NCBI GenBank assembly: GCA_015491735.1
Contig: WFVH01000031.1
Span: 1 to 64,000 of the forward strand
Direction: 5' to 3'
From: Gammaproteobacteria bacterium
Lineage (GTDB): Bacteria > Pseudomonadota > Gammaproteobacteria > Thiohalospirales > Thiohalospiraceae
DNA: 64,000 nucleotides
Shown here: in pieces, positions 1 through 12,883 of the stretch
How positions within the stretch are numbered: the first letter of the stretch is position 1
Layout of the letters: each line of letters opens with the position of its first letter
Translations under genes and position numbers: made by a program
The notes under the pieces: model-generated
Databases searched by the model: none
What the model saw: the letters and a program-made list of their open reading frames with translations, nothing else
Told to the model about the DNA's origin: nothing

Positions 1-278
1 AGCTGGGGAGAATCCTCGGCGTCGACCGCACCTCGGTGGCCCGCATCAAGCGGCGGGGACGGCTGGATCCCCATTCCAGGACGGGGGAACTCGCCAGCTG
101 CCTGATCCGCATCTTCCGCGCCCTCTACGTCCAGACGGGGAAGGACCGGGAGGCGCTGCGCCACTGGCTGAACGACTTCAACCACCATCTGGGGGGGCGC
201 CCGAGGGAGCTGATCCAGAGCATCACCGGCCTGGTTCATGTGCTGGACTATCTCGACGCCATCCGTGGCAAGATCTGA
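1..278 (+). CDS. Xre/MbcA/ParS-type antitoxin, 3' part
   Basis: The reading frame is open from base 3, so the gene begins before the window; about 91 C-terminal residues are visible. The segment HWLNDFNHHLGGRPRELI near residues 50-67 of the visible part matches the toxin-binding C-terminal domain (DUF2384) of Xre/MbcA/ParS antitoxins, where the pattern LGGRPxEL is typical. The stop lies 15 bp before a RES-domain toxin gene, the usual antitoxin-first order of Xre-RES toxin-antitoxin modules. In that family the antitoxin blocks the toxin and represses its own operon; the promoter and N-terminal DNA-binding part are outside the window. Confidence 0.7.
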   Translation, partial: LGRILGVDRTSVARIKRRGRLDPHSRTGELASCLIRIFRALYVQTGKDREALRHWLNDFNHHLGGRPRELIQSITGLVHVLDYLDAIRGKI

Positions 279-293
279 CCTTCGCGTAACCCC

Positions 294-1064
294 GTGACCG
301 CCCCGGAGAATCTCTGGCAACGGTGTGACGGCCCCTCCCGAATCGCTCCCCTGAGTGCCCGGCCGGTGCGGGTGGTAGAGTCGCAAGAGCAGGCGGCCAC
401 CAGCCTGCTGGTGGATTCCGCGGCGGAACAGCTGCTGCTGGAACGAATCCTCGAGGAGAGCAAGCCCCCGCTGCCGCCGGAGGGGGCAGGCTATCACTAT
501 CTCATCACCACCCCCTTCCGCTACCCGCCGCTGAAGTACGGCTCCCGTTTCGGCACGCGCACCCGGTGCGGGATCTTCTACGGCTCGCTGGCGGTGCGCA
601 CCGCCCTCGCGGAGTGCGCCTACTACCGGCTGCTGTTCTGGCACGGCATGACCGCCCCCCCTCCCCGAAACCGGCTGGACACCGAGCACACCAGCTTCAC
701 CGTCCGCGTGAAGACACGGCACGGCATCCGGCTGGAGGAGCCGCCATTCGATTGTTTCCGGGGGATCATCGCCCACCCCGCCGACTACCGCGCGACCCAG
801 CGGCTCGGCGAGGCGATGTATGAACAGGGGGTGGAGGCGTTCAGCTATCCCTCCGCGCGGGATCCGGCGGGGGGCGTCAACCTCGCCGTGTTCCGGCTCG
901 CCGCCATCGCCAGCCGGAAACCCGCCGACGACATCCAGTGGCTCTGCACCACCCGCGCCGATGAGGTCTCCTTCATGGCGGCGCACTCACGGGAGGCACG
1001 CTACCGCTTCCCCCTCCAGGCATTCCTCCATGGGGGGCAGTTGCCGCAACCGGCTCTCACCTGA
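294..1064 (+). CDS. RES-domain toxin (NAD-degrading family)
   Basis: Predicted 256-residue toxin of an Xre-RES module, beginning with GTG 15 bp after the antitoxin stop. The RES core is visible: SRFGTRTRCGIFYGSLAV with the conserved Arg near residue 85, the ALAEC segment with the conserved Glu at 107, and PSARDPAGGVNLAVF near 186-200 with the conserved Ser. Characterised RES toxins (MbcT, Res) deplete cellular NAD+. All three signature residues appear present, so the toxin is probably functional. An 8-bp-duplicating mobile repeat lies 89 bp downstream. Family assignment is strong; activity is inferred. Confidence 0.85.
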   Translation: MTAPENLWQRCDGPSRIAPLSARPVRVVESQEQAATSLLVDSAAEQLLLERILEESKPPLPPEGAGYHYLITTPFRYPPLKYGSRFGTRTRCGIFYGSLAVRTALAECAYYRLLFWHGMTAPPPRNRLDTEHTSFTVRVKTRHGIRLEEPPFDCFRGIIAHPADYRATQRLGEAMYEQGVEAFSYPSARDPAGGVNLAVFRLAAIASRKPADDIQWLCTTRADEVSFMAAHSREARYRFPLQAFLHGGQLPQPALT

Positions 1065-1153
1065 CCGCTGGCTACAGCCGTACCCGGGGCGGGGGGAGCC
1101 GCGCATCCATCGACTGGGGGCGGCCAGGCCGATGGTGTATCCATTACAGCCGG

Positions 1154-1305
1154 GTAACTATTCAGCATGGTATGAAACAAGCCAGTAACTGTTCAGATTG
1201 CCCCTGAAATCCGCCAGTTCAAGGCGAAAAATGGGCGTTTACGGGTGTAAATGACCCTTTTTCAACGCAGAAATGGCGGATTTCAGGGGTGAGCTGAATA
1301 GTTAC
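1154..1305 (-). repeat. MITE-like element, copy 1, with 8-bp target duplication
   Basis: A 152-bp element beginning GTAACTATTCAGC and ending GCTGAATAGTTAC, in the opposite orientation to the copies at 26432, 34244 and 45948. The perfect direct repeat ACAGCCGG flanks it at 1146-1153 and 1306-1313. The interior is itself a large imperfect palindrome (ccctgaaatccgcc near 1202, ggcggatttcaggg near 1276). GTAA ends with an 8-bp duplication are what the IS66 family produces; that link is inference. Confidence 0.9.
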
Positions 1306-1324
1306 ACAGCCGGAAGCATTTTGT

Positions 1325-3025
<1,701 letters not shown>

Positions 3026-3030
3026 TTATC

Positions 3031-3059
3031 CTTGAACTCGGTAAATGGTATCCTTATAT
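3031..3059 (+). promoter_or_regulatory. Possible sigma-32 (heat-shock) promoter for htpG
   Basis: CTTGAAC at 3031-3037 and CCTTATAT at 3052-3059 are separated by 14 bp, resembling the heat-shock consensus CTTGAAA-N13-17-CCCCATNT with mismatches mainly in the -10 C-run. htpG is a classical sigma-32 target in enterobacteria. A sigma-70 reading (TTGAAC, 17 bp, TATATG) of the same bases is also possible. Transcription from here would pass through the inverted repeat at 3078-3182. Confidence 0.4.
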
Positions 3060-3077
3060 GTTACTAAATATGTCACC

Positions 3078-3182
3078 AACCCGAACACAAGCAACTGGAC
3101 ACTGGGGGCTGTAGCGGCGTTTCGATCCCTTGCCATGAGCAAGTATGCTACGGCTGAGTGTCCAGTTGCTTGCGTTCGGGTT
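3078..3182. repeat. 105-bp inverted repeat in the htpG leader
   Basis: Arms of about 36-38 nt: the left begins aacccgaacacaagcaactg and the right ends in its near-perfect complement, with two or three mismatches and about 30 nt between them. As RNA it would form a long stable hairpin about 75 nt before the htpG start. No second copy was seen in the window. Confidence 0.85.
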
Positions 3183-3256
3183 AGTCATTCAATCAGTGTT
3201 TTGTATTTATTGGGCCGGTAGTATGTTGCCGGGTTAATCAAGGAGTCCAACAGAAG

Positions 3257-5152
3257 ATGACAACAGTAGAAGCACACAAGGAGACCCTGGGTTTTCAGGC
3301 AGAGGCAAAGCAGCTGCTGCAGCTGATGATCCATTCCCTGTACAGCAATAAGGAGATCTTCCTGCGGGAGTTGATCTCCAATGCCGCAGATGCTGCTGAC
3401 AAGTTGCGTTTCGAGGCGCTTAGCGACAGTGCCCTGTATGAAGATGACAGTGAACTGAAAATTCATGTCAGTTATGACAAGGATGCCAGAACCATCACCA
3501 TCCGGGATAACGGTATCGGCATGTCCCGTGATGAGGTGATTGAGAATATCGGGACCATCGCCAAATCGGGGACCCAGCAGTTTCTGCAGAGTCTGACCGG
3601 AGATCAGGCCAAGGATGCCAAACTCATCGGCCAGTTTGGCGTGGGGTTCTATTCTGCTTTTATTGTCGCCGACAAGGTAACGCTGACTACCCGCCGGGCC
3701 GGGATGGGTGCTGAACACGGTGTGCGCTGGGAGTCCACGGGTGAAGGGGATTTCACCATCGAGACCGTGGAGAAGGCGGAGCGGGGGACAGAGGTTGTTC
3801 TGCACCTGCGCGAAGGTGAGGACGAGTTCCTCGACGGCTACCGTCTGCGCAACATTATCCACAAGTATTCCGACCACATCGACATCCCGATCATGATGCC
3901 CAAAGAGGCAACCGGCGAGGAGAAGGCCGAGGGTGAAGAGCAGGTCAACAAGGCGTCGGCGCTGTGGACCCGTCCACGTAACGAGATCAGCGATGAGGAG
4001 TACAAGGAGTTCTACAAACATATCGCCCATGATTTCGAGGACCCGCTGGCCTGGAGCCACAACCGCATCGAGGGCAATCTGGAGTACACCTCACTGCTCT
4101 ATATTCCCAAACGGGCGCCGTTCGACCTCTGGGACCGGGAGCGCCGCCACGGCATCAAGCTCTATGTGCGCAAGGTGTTCATTATGGATGACGCCGAGCA
4201 GCTGATGCCCAACTATCTGCGGTTTGTACGGGGTGTGATCGACTCCAATGATCTGCCGCTCAATGTCTCTCGTGAAATTTTGCAGCAGAGCAAGGTGATT
4301 GACTCCATGCGCTCCGGTTCCGTGCGCAAGGTGCTGGATCTGCTGGAGAGTCTGGCTAAAAACGAACCGGAAAAATACACCACCTTCTGGTCCGAGTTCG
4401 GCCGGGTGATGAAAGAGGGGCCGGCGGAAGATTTCGCCAACCGCGAGCGTATTGCTGCTCTGTTGCGCTTTGCCTCCACGCACAATGATGATGACAGCCA
4501 GAATGTCTCCCTGGCCGATTACATCAGCCGTATGAAAGAGGGGCAAAAGACGATCTACTACATCACTGCCGACAGCTTCAACGCTGCACGTCATAGCCCC
4601 CATCTCGAAGTGTTCCGCAAAAAGGATATCGAAGTGCTGCTGCTGTTCGACCGGGTGGATGAGTGGCTGGTCTCTTCGCTTACCGAATTTGACGGCAAAC
4701 CGCTGCAATCCATCGCCAAGGGCGAGCTGGATCTGGGCGAACTGGAGGACAAGGAGGAGAAAAAACAGCAGAAAAAGGTTGCCAAGGAGTTCAAGGAGCT
4801 GGTGAAACAGGTCACCAAGGCGCTGGGTGATCGGGTCAAGGAGGTGCGTTTGACCCATCGCCTGACCGAATCTCCCGCCTGTCTGGTGAGCGAGGCCCAT
4901 GACATGGGTGCCAATCTGGAGCGCATACTCAAGGAGGCCGGGCAGGAGATCCCGGGCAGCAAACCCATCCTCGAGCTGAATCCCGAGCATCCGCTGGTAC
5001 TCAAATTACGGGACGAAAAACCCGGTAAACGTTTCGATGACTGGGTAGAGGTGCTGTTCGATCAGGCGCTGCTGGCGGAAGGCGGGCAGCTGGATGATCC
5101 AGCCACCTTTGTGGGACGGTTGAACTCACTGCTGCTGGAGTTGAGCAAATAG
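3257..5152 (+). CDS. htpG: Molecular chaperone HtpG (bacterial Hsp90)
   Basis: 631 residues, near the 624 of the E. coli protein. It is a cytoplasmic ATP-dependent chaperone. The GHKL nucleotide pocket is complete: [15 protein letters not shown] (residues about 33-47), DNGIGM (about 80), and the lid and glycine motif [11 protein letters not shown]. The middle domain contains the conserved [19 protein letters not shown] segment, followed by the C-terminal dimerisation domain. AGGAG at 3241 serves the ATG at 3257. The gene is monocistronic, with lapA starting 127 bp later. A heat-shock-like promoter and a long inverted repeat precede it. Confidence 0.98.
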   Translation: MTTVEAHKETLGFQAEAKQLLQLMIHSLYSNKEIFLRELISNAADAADKLRFEALSDSALYEDDSELKIHVSYDKDARTITIRDNGIGMSRDEVIENIGTIAKSGTQQFLQSLTGDQAKDAKLIGQFGVGFYSAFIVADKVTLTTRRAGMGAEHGVRWESTGEGDFTIETVEKAERGTEVVLHLREGEDEFLDGYRLRNIIHKYSDHIDIPIMMPKEATGEEKAEGEEQVNKASALWTRPRNEISDEEYKEFYKHIAHDFEDPLAWSHNRIEGNLEYTSLLYIPKRAPFDLWDRERRHGIKLYVRKVFIMDDAEQLMPNYLRFVRGVIDSNDLPLNVSREILQQSKVIDSMRSGSVRKVLDLLESLAKNEPEKYTTFWSEFGRVMKEGPAEDFANRERIAALLRFASTHNDDDSQNVSLADYISRMKEGQKTIYYITADSFNAARHSPHLEVFRKKDIEVLLLFDRVDEWLVSSLTEFDGKPLQSIAKGELDLGELEDKEEKKQQKKVAKEFKELVKQVTKALGDRVKEVRLTHRLTESPACLVSEAHDMGANLERILKEAGQEIPGSKPILELNPEHPLVLKLRDEKPGKRFDDWVEVLFDQALLAEGGQLDDPATFVGRLNSLLLELSK

Positions 5153-5279
5153 CAGCGCTTGCCCGTCCGAACAGGCGGGCTGGTTGATAAAGGTCAGCTC
5201 CAGTCGCTCTTTTTACTGGCGCAAACCGCCATTGCGGGATAGGATACCGGATAATAGTCGATTAAAGGATGGAACAGAG

Positions 5280-5573
5280 ATGAAACGCATAGTTTTCCTT
5301 TTGTTTTTCCTGATAGTGCTGGGAGTGGGGCTGAGCTTCGCCGTTATCAACGTCGAACCCGTAAGGGTGAACTACTATCTTGGCAGTATCGAGATGCCGT
5401 TGGCGCTGTTGATCGTGCTGTCCATAGCCACAGGAGGCGCACTTGGTGTACTGGCCACCATGGGCAGGATAGTGGGTGCAAAAGGTGAGGCCCTGCGTTT
5501 GCGCAGAACGCTCAACGGCGCACAGAAAGAGCTGGAGCGGCTTCGTTCCGCCCCCCAGCCTGACAACCAATGA
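5280..5573 (+). CDS. lapA: Lipopolysaccharide assembly protein LapA
   Basis: 97 residues, DUF1049. Two transmembrane helices are visible: IVFLLFFLIVLGVGLSFAV near 4-22 and LALLIVLSIATGGALGVLA near 39-57, followed by a short cytoplasmic coiled tail rich in Arg and Glu. In enterobacteria LapA is an inner-membrane partner of LapB in controlling LpxC turnover and so LPS amount. The start was chosen at the ATG preceded by GGAACAGAG; an in-frame extension to 5184 adds no conserved sequence. It ends two bases before lapB, so the pair is almost certainly co-transcribed. Confidence 0.93.
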   Translation: MKRIVFLLFFLIVLGVGLSFAVINVEPVRVNYYLGSIEMPLALLIVLSIATGGALGVLATMGRIVGAKGEALRLRRTLNGAQKELERLRSAPQPDNQ

Positions 5574-5574
5574 G

Positions 5575-6783
5575 ATGAACGCCGAGACAGCTCTTTTTCT
5601 GCTGTTACCCGTTGCGGCGGTCTCTGGCTGGTTGTTGGCGCGCCGCCAGGAGGGTCGTCGCGGCGGTAACGAGACCAGCCGGTTGCCGCCGGACTATTTT
5701 CGGGGGCTGAGCTATCTGCTCGACGATCAGCACGACAAAGCCATCGATATCTTCATCCGCATGCTGGAGGAGGATAGTGAAACGGTGGAACTCCATCTGG
5801 CGGTGGGCAACCTTTTTCGTAACCGGGGAGAGGTGGATCGCGCCATCCGGATTCATCAGAATCTGGTCAATCGCACCACGTTGAGTGATGAACAGCGGGT
5901 TCAGGCCATGTTTGAACTGGGCGAGGACTACATGCGCGCCGGTTTGCTCGACGGTGCCGAAAACCTGTTTCAGGAGCTGGTGGAGAAAGAGGCGTATCTG
6001 TCTGAATCCCTGCGCCATCTGATTGATATTTTCCAGCAGGAAAAGGATTGGCGGAAGGCCATTGACGCCGGTTTCAAACTGGAACAGGCCGGGGCGACGG
6101 ATGTCCGCCCCATGATCGCCCAGCACTACTGTGAACTGACTGAAGAGGCGCGCCGGAAAGGGGAACTCAAGCTGGCGCGGGAGATGCTCAAGCGCGCCCG
6201 CGCCACCTGGCCCCGGTGCGTTCGCGCCAGTCTCATCGAAGGCGGCATGGCGATGGAGGCGGGGCGGTACGAAGAAGCGCTGCTGGCTTTTCAGCGGGTT
6301 GAACAGCAGGATGCCGATTACCTGCCCGAAGCGATTCCCATGCTGCATGCGTGCTATCAGCAACTGGGCATGCCACAACAGATGCTGGATTATTTGCAGA
6401 CCATGGTGGAGCGCCACGGCGGTCTTGGCACCATGTTGGCGCTGGCTGCGATGATCTGCGAGCGCCAGGGTGGTGAGCAGGCGGCGGCTGCCTTGCTGGG
6501 GTATCTGTGTGAACATCCATCACTGCGCGGGCTGGATCAGTTCGTCGAACTTGTATCCCGATGTGACAATATCGAAGATCAGTCGATGTTTGCCAATCTG
6601 GGTGGTGTTATCAAACGGTTGGTGGAGGATGATCCCGACTACCTGTGTCACAACTGCGGTTTCCAGGGCAAGGTGCTGCACTGGCAGTGCCCGAGTTGCA
6701 AACATTGGGGAAGTGTCAAGCCCCTGCACGGTATTCAGAAAAAGCCGCCGTCAAACAGGGTATTGTCGCTGGTAGCCCCCTAG
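5575..6783 (+). CDS. lapB: Lipopolysaccharide assembly protein LapB (YciM)
   Basis: 402 residues, about the family length. An N-terminal membrane anchor (ALFLLLPVAAVSGWLLA) is followed by tetratricopeptide repeats over about residues 35-350 and a C-terminal rubredoxin-like metal knuckle with CHNCGF and CPSCKHWG. Known LapB proteins adapt the FtsH protease to LpxC, limiting LPS synthesis. The start at 5575 is one base after the lapA stop; pyrF follows after 30 bp, the order seen in many gammaproteobacteria. Confidence 0.96.
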   Translation: MNAETALFLLLPVAAVSGWLLARRQEGRRGGNETSRLPPDYFRGLSYLLDDQHDKAIDIFIRMLEEDSETVELHLAVGNLFRNRGEVDRAIRIHQNLVNRTTLSDEQRVQAMFELGEDYMRAGLLDGAENLFQELVEKEAYLSESLRHLIDIFQQEKDWRKAIDAGFKLEQAGATDVRPMIAQHYCELTEEARRKGELKLAREMLKRARATWPRCVRASLIEGGMAMEAGRYEEALLAFQRVEQQDADYLPEAIPMLHACYQQLGMPQQMLDYLQTMVERHGGLGTMLALAAMICERQGGEQAAAALLGYLCEHPSLRGLDQFVELVSRCDNIEDQSMFANLGGVIKRLVEDDPDYLCHNCGFQGKVLHWQCPSCKHWGSVKPLHGIQKKPPSNRVLSLVAP

Positions 6784-6813
6784 CGTTGTTCTCGAAGAGC
6801 GGCCACTCCAAGC

Positions 6814-7524
6814 ATGCAGGACAGACCTTTTTCTCCACCACGCATTGTTGTCGCTCTGGATTTTCCTGATCCGCAACCGGCGCTGCGGTTTGTCCAGCAG
6901 CTGGATCCGCAGCGCTGCCGGATCAAGGTGGGTAAAGAGCTGTTTACCCGCGCAGGGACGTCGGTGGTGGAACGGTTGACTGGTTCCGGTTTCGATCTGT
7001 TTCTGGATCTCAAGTTTCATGATATTCCCAACACTGTTGCAGGCGCCTGTGCCGCTGCCGCCGATCTGGGTGTGTGGATGATCAACGTTCATGCGCTGGG
7101 TGGCCGCCGGATGATGGAGGCGGCACGCAGCGCTATCGATCGGTGCAGTCATCGACCACTGTTGACCGCAGTCACCATTCTCACCAGCATGAACGAAAAT
7201 GCACTGCACGAGATAGGTCTGCAGGGAACACCTCAACAAAACGTCAGGCGTCTTGCAGCCCTGGCCCGGGAGAGTGGAATGGACGGTGTCGTGTGTTCCC
7301 CGCATGAGGCCGCTGAATTGCGGCGGCAGCATGGCGCCGGATTTTGCCTCGTGACTCCCGGAGTGCGGCCATGCTGGGCTGGCAAGGGTGATCAGGAGCG
7401 GATCATGACACCCGCAGAGGCGTGCCGGTCAGGTGCTGACTATCTGGTTGTTGGCAGGCCGGTTACTGCTGCTCCCGATCCACTGAAAGCGCTTGCCGCA
7501 ATCGAGGAAGAGCTTCCGGGCTGA
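6814..7524 (+). CDS. pyrF: Orotidine 5'-phosphate decarboxylase
   Basis: 236 residues. It decarboxylates OMP to UMP, the last step of de novo pyrimidine synthesis. The catalytic DxKxxD motif is intact in [13 protein letters not shown] (Asp65, Lys67, Asp70). The substrate-phosphate loop is represented by VTPGVRP and by the C-terminal segment [12 protein letters not shown]. It lies just after lapB in the same orientation and probably belongs to that operon. It faces maf, whose stop is 55 bp away on the other strand. Confidence 0.97.
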   Translation: MQDRPFSPPRIVVALDFPDPQPALRFVQQLDPQRCRIKVGKELFTRAGTSVVERLTGSGFDLFLDLKFHDIPNTVAGACAAAADLGVWMINVHALGGRRMMEAARSAIDRCSHRPLLTAVTILTSMNENALHEIGLQGTPQQNVRRLAALARESGMDGVVCSPHEAAELRRQHGAGFCLVTPGVRPCWAGKGDQERIMTPAEACRSGADYLVVGRPVTAAPDPLKALAAIEEELPG

Positions 7525-7578
7525 GGCGCCGGATCTTCTGCGGGAGACGGTGTGGTTGACCGGGAACAAGCGAACGTT

Positions 7579-9566
<1,988 letters not shown>

Positions 9567-9607
9567 TTACAGGAAGATGCCTCGGCGTGAGAAGAGCGGG
9601 GAGATGA

Positions 9608-12600
9608 TCAACGCTCCATGGTAAACAGCAGATCAACCCCGCTGCGGCGGCCGGACTCGCTCTCCAGCAGCCAGTGTTTGCTGATCTCGTAGCGGGCTCG
9701 CAGAATGTTGCCGCCCTCGGTCAGGCCAATCACATACTGCACGTAGAGGCGTGGTGACAGATATTTTCCCAGTACCAGAGAGGTTTCGTCTTCTGTGGTT
9801 CCTGACTCTACGGTTACCTCGTCGATATCCAGCTCTTTGCCGAGCCGCTTGGCCAGCCAGGCGCCACCTGCCAGTTGCAGGGAGTTTGCCGCTTGGCTCA
9901 GGCGGGTGCCTTCGCTGCTGCTCGCTTCGCGCAGCGGTTTGCCGATAAGCAGATAGGCGAGAATATCGCCATCATCCATGGGAGGTGACGAGAATAGCTG
10001 CAGCTCCGGTTTTTTGAGCCGTCCGAACACATTCATTCCGGCCTCCACATCCCGGCTCTTGCGGACGATGCGGAACTGCAGCCCGGGATTGTTCAACGGG
10101 CTGGCGGCATACAGCAGGCGGCCCTCGTCGATAGTGATCTTCTGGCCGTAGATTTTATAGCTTCCATCATGGATCTCCAGTTCTCCCTGGGCGATTGCCG
10201 GGCGGTTCGGACTCTCGATGATGGCCAGTTGACCGGAAATCCGGCCTTCGAATCCATGGCCACGAACCTCGATCTTTTCTCCCAGCGTCAGGGCGATGGA
10301 GGTGGCGATGGTCCAGCGTTTCCGCTGTTGCGCCGCCTCCCGTTCCGCGCCAACGATGACAACATCGGGTGATACCGGGACCACCCCCTGTTTTTCCGGT
10401 AGTCTTATCTTCGCTCTGGGGATGTCGACATAACCCGAGATCTGAACAGTGTGTGGCTGGATGTTGACCGTCAGATCCGGCGTGGCAATCACTTTTGCCT
10501 CCGGTATCCGGGCCACCTCGATATCCTTGCCTTGCAGCCTGAGTTTGGTGCGCCAGTCGTGCAGTGATTCGAGATCGGCCTGCCCGGAGATGGCGAGCGT
10601 ACCCGGCCCGGAGCGGGCGCTGCCCCGCAGCAGCAGCTTACGGTTCTGCCGGATCGCTGCCTGCAGCATGATTTCGTTCAGCGTCAGCCCCAGATCGGGG
10701 AGCATGAAGGAGCCATTGGCAAGTTTGGCCACGCCATTCACCTGTGGCGCGCCAACGCTGCCGGCAAAAGAGAGGTCGGCCATCACTTTCCCGGCCGGTT
10801 GATGGATTTGGGGAGCAAACAGCGGTAGCAGATCGAGCCTGTTCAGCGTGATCGTCAGCTCACCATCGAGTGGCTGGGTGGCTGCGAGAGGATCGGCTGA
10901 GTGCCAGCCGGGCAGTTGCCACCGGCCGCGGGCGGAGCCGGTTTGCAGCAGGTTGGCATCCAGGGTTGCCAGTACTCCCGCTGCATTTTTTTCAACCTGC
11001 AGCGCGATTTCCCGGTAGGCGGTGTCGTAACGCTCATTCCCCGGCGCCATGTAGCCAACCTTGCCGTCGCGCAGGCGCAACGCCAGATGAGCGCCATCGA
11101 TGGCTCCCTCCCGATAGGTGAGCCGGGCCGCTGCGTCAGCCGAACCGCTCAGGGAAAATCCCTCTTTTGGCAGCCAGTGTTGCAACCATTTCAACCTGAA
11201 ATCCTGCAAGGAGAGATCGGCAAGCCAGCTGCCGCCCCCGGATTTTCCGCCATCGATGCAGAACCGGGCGGACTCGCGCCGCCAGCACCAGGAGGAGAGT
11301 GACGCCACCGATCGGCCGAGTGTCAGTTCGCTGCGCCGCTGTTGCCGCCACTGCTGTCCGGGGAGGGCGATATGGCCGTTTTCCAATACCGCATGCCAGA
11401 CGCCATTCTGTAACCTGCCACGGATATCGCTGCTCAACCGGGTGGTTCGATCCTGCTCCAGTCGGAGCTGGAACCGGTGGCCGTCAGTAGTACCGCCGCC
11501 GCTGAAGGAAAACCGCTCCAGCCGGTTTTCCCCGATGTGAATGTTGTCCAGTTCGCCTGTTATCAACCAGGCGCTGTCCTTCTGAAGACCAAAATTTAGA
11601 TCACCCCGCAGTTGCTCGGTCAGATACTGTTTCCAGCCGACACCGTCACCCTGTAACCGGAGCTGAAAACGGGGGGCCTTGCGCGGCCCGGTCATCTTGC
11701 CGGATGCATCGAGTTTTCCGGTCATATCCGGCCAGAGGTGGGCCAGATCCGGCGCGTCGAGTCGCCACCGGGTGTTCCATTTTGTTCCTACCGTCCCCGA
11801 TACGGCGAGCCGGGCGCTGCCGGAGTCGATTCGCACGCTGTCCAGATGCAGGATGCCGTTGGCGAGACTGAGCCTGCCGCTGGCGTTGAGTGGATATTTT
11901 TGGATCGTGCCATCCAGTTTCTCCAGTTCCACTTCGTTGTTGCTGCCGTCTCCTCGCCCGGAGAGCTGCAGGCTGATTGTTCCCCCGGGCCACCTCTCCC
12001 AGGCCAGGGCGGGATCGAGTTTTTCGGCAGAGAGTTTTGCGCTCCAGCTCAGCGCCGGCCGCCAGTTGAGGTGGCCGCTGCCTGTCCACTCTCCTGCCAG
12101 CCAGCTTGCGTGCAGTTTTTCCGCCTGGACTCCCGACAGATTGCCCGAACCGTTGATCTCCAGCCGTGCCGCTGGCAGCTTTTTCACAGGCAGATCCATC
12201 TCTGTCCGGAACAAATACCGTTTGGGGTTCCCCCTCAGATGCACTGTTCCCGCCGCACTGACAATGGTGGCAGGCGGGGCGATCCAGCGCCATTTTGCGG
12301 TGATATCGAATGCCAGTTGCGCCGTTGTCTCAATCTCCCCCTCCGCCTTGACCGACCCCTGGGGCACATCCGCATCCATCTGCCGGATAGTCAGGGTGCT
12401 GTTTTGGTAGTTACCGCTGAAATGAATCCTTTCCAGCTCAACCGGTGCGGCGTCACCGGTTCTATTGAGCCGGAATCCGGTTACGGCCGCCTGCTCCAGA
12501 TAGAGGGGCAATGGCAGGGAGAACCCCTGAAAAGGTTGCTGCGGCTCTTTTTTGCTCAACGGGGTGATCTGCAGTTGGTCGGCGTTCAAGGCGGTAATCC

Positions 12601-12883
12601 GGATGCGGCCCCGCAGCAGGGATTCCGGCCGCCAACTGAGGGCGAGCCGGTTTGCGCTCAGGGCGATATTTCTGTTGCGGTAGTCCACCCCCTGCAACCG
12701 GATATCACCGAGCAGACGGCCGTGGACCGAGGCGATGCGCAGTTCACCGCCGGTTGCTGTCTGCAGCTGCTGCACGCTCCAGCGCAGACCGGTTTCGGTT
12801 CCCAGCAGCAGTGCTGCGGCGCTGGCAAACAGAACGGCAGCCGTCAGCAACAGCCCGAGCATTATCCGCATCAGGCGCGTCAC
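9608..12883 (-). CDS. tamB: Translocation and assembly module protein TamB
   Basis: 1091 residues. TamB is a long periplasmic beta-structured protein spanning from the inner membrane towards TamA in the outer membrane; it helps outer-membrane protein assembly and phospholipid transport. An N-terminal signal anchor (MLGLLLTAAVLFASAAALLL, about 8-27) is followed by repetitive amphipathic beta-strands and the conserved C-terminal DUF490 domain (about 750-1091), including GDILAYLLIGKPL and the terminal barrel-like strands. It is shorter than the E. coli protein (1259), within family variation. The GTG start overlaps the tamA stop (GTGA), indicating coupled expression. Confidence 0.95.
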   Translation of the reverse strand: MTRLMRIMLGLLLTAAVLFASAAALLLGTETGLRWSVQQLQTATGGELRIASVHGRLLGDIRLQGVDYRNRNIALSANRLALSWRPESLLRGRIRITALNADQLQITPLSKKEPQQPFQGFSLPLPLYLEQAAVTGFRLNRTGDAAPVELERIHFSGNYQNSTLTIRQMDADVPQGSVKAEGEIETTAQLAFDITAKWRWIAPPATIVSAAGTVHLRGNPKRYLFRTEMDLPVKKLPAARLEINGSGNLSGVQAEKLHASWLAGEWTGSGHLNWRPALSWSAKLSAEKLDPALAWERWPGGTISLQLSGRGDGSNNEVELEKLDGTIQKYPLNASGRLSLANGILHLDSVRIDSGSARLAVSGTVGTKWNTRWRLDAPDLAHLWPDMTGKLDASGKMTGPRKAPRFQLRLQGDGVGWKQYLTEQLRGDLNFGLQKDSAWLITGELDNIHIGENRLERFSFSGGGTTDGHRFQLRLEQDRTTRLSSDIRGRLQNGVWHAVLENGHIALPGQQWRQQRRSELTLGRSVASLSSWCWRRESARFCIDGGKSGGGSWLADLSLQDFRLKWLQHWLPKEGFSLSGSADAAARLTYREGAIDGAHLALRLRDGKVGYMAPGNERYDTAYREIALQVEKNAAGVLATLDANLLQTGSARGRWQLPGWHSADPLAATQPLDGELTITLNRLDLLPLFAPQIHQPAGKVMADLSFAGSVGAPQVNGVAKLANGSFMLPDLGLTLNEIMLQAAIRQNRKLLLRGSARSGPGTLAISGQADLESLHDWRTKLRLQGKDIEVARIPEAKVIATPDLTVNIQPHTVQISGYVDIPRAKIRLPEKQGVVPVSPDVVIVGAEREAAQQRKRWTIATSIALTLGEKIEVRGHGFEGRISGQLAIIESPNRPAIAQGELEIHDGSYKIYGQKITIDEGRLLYAASPLNNPGLQFRIVRKSRDVEAGMNVFGRLKKPELQLFSSPPMDDGDILAYLLIGKPLREASSSEGTRLSQAANSLQLAGGAWLAKRLGKELDIDEVTVESGTTEDETSLVLGKYLSPRLYVQYVIGLTEGGNILRARYEISKHWLLESESGRRSGVDLLFTMER

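Noticed and set aside
3078-3182. htpG leader palindrome as a rho-independent terminator
   Set aside because: No T-run follows and it lies between promoter and gene.
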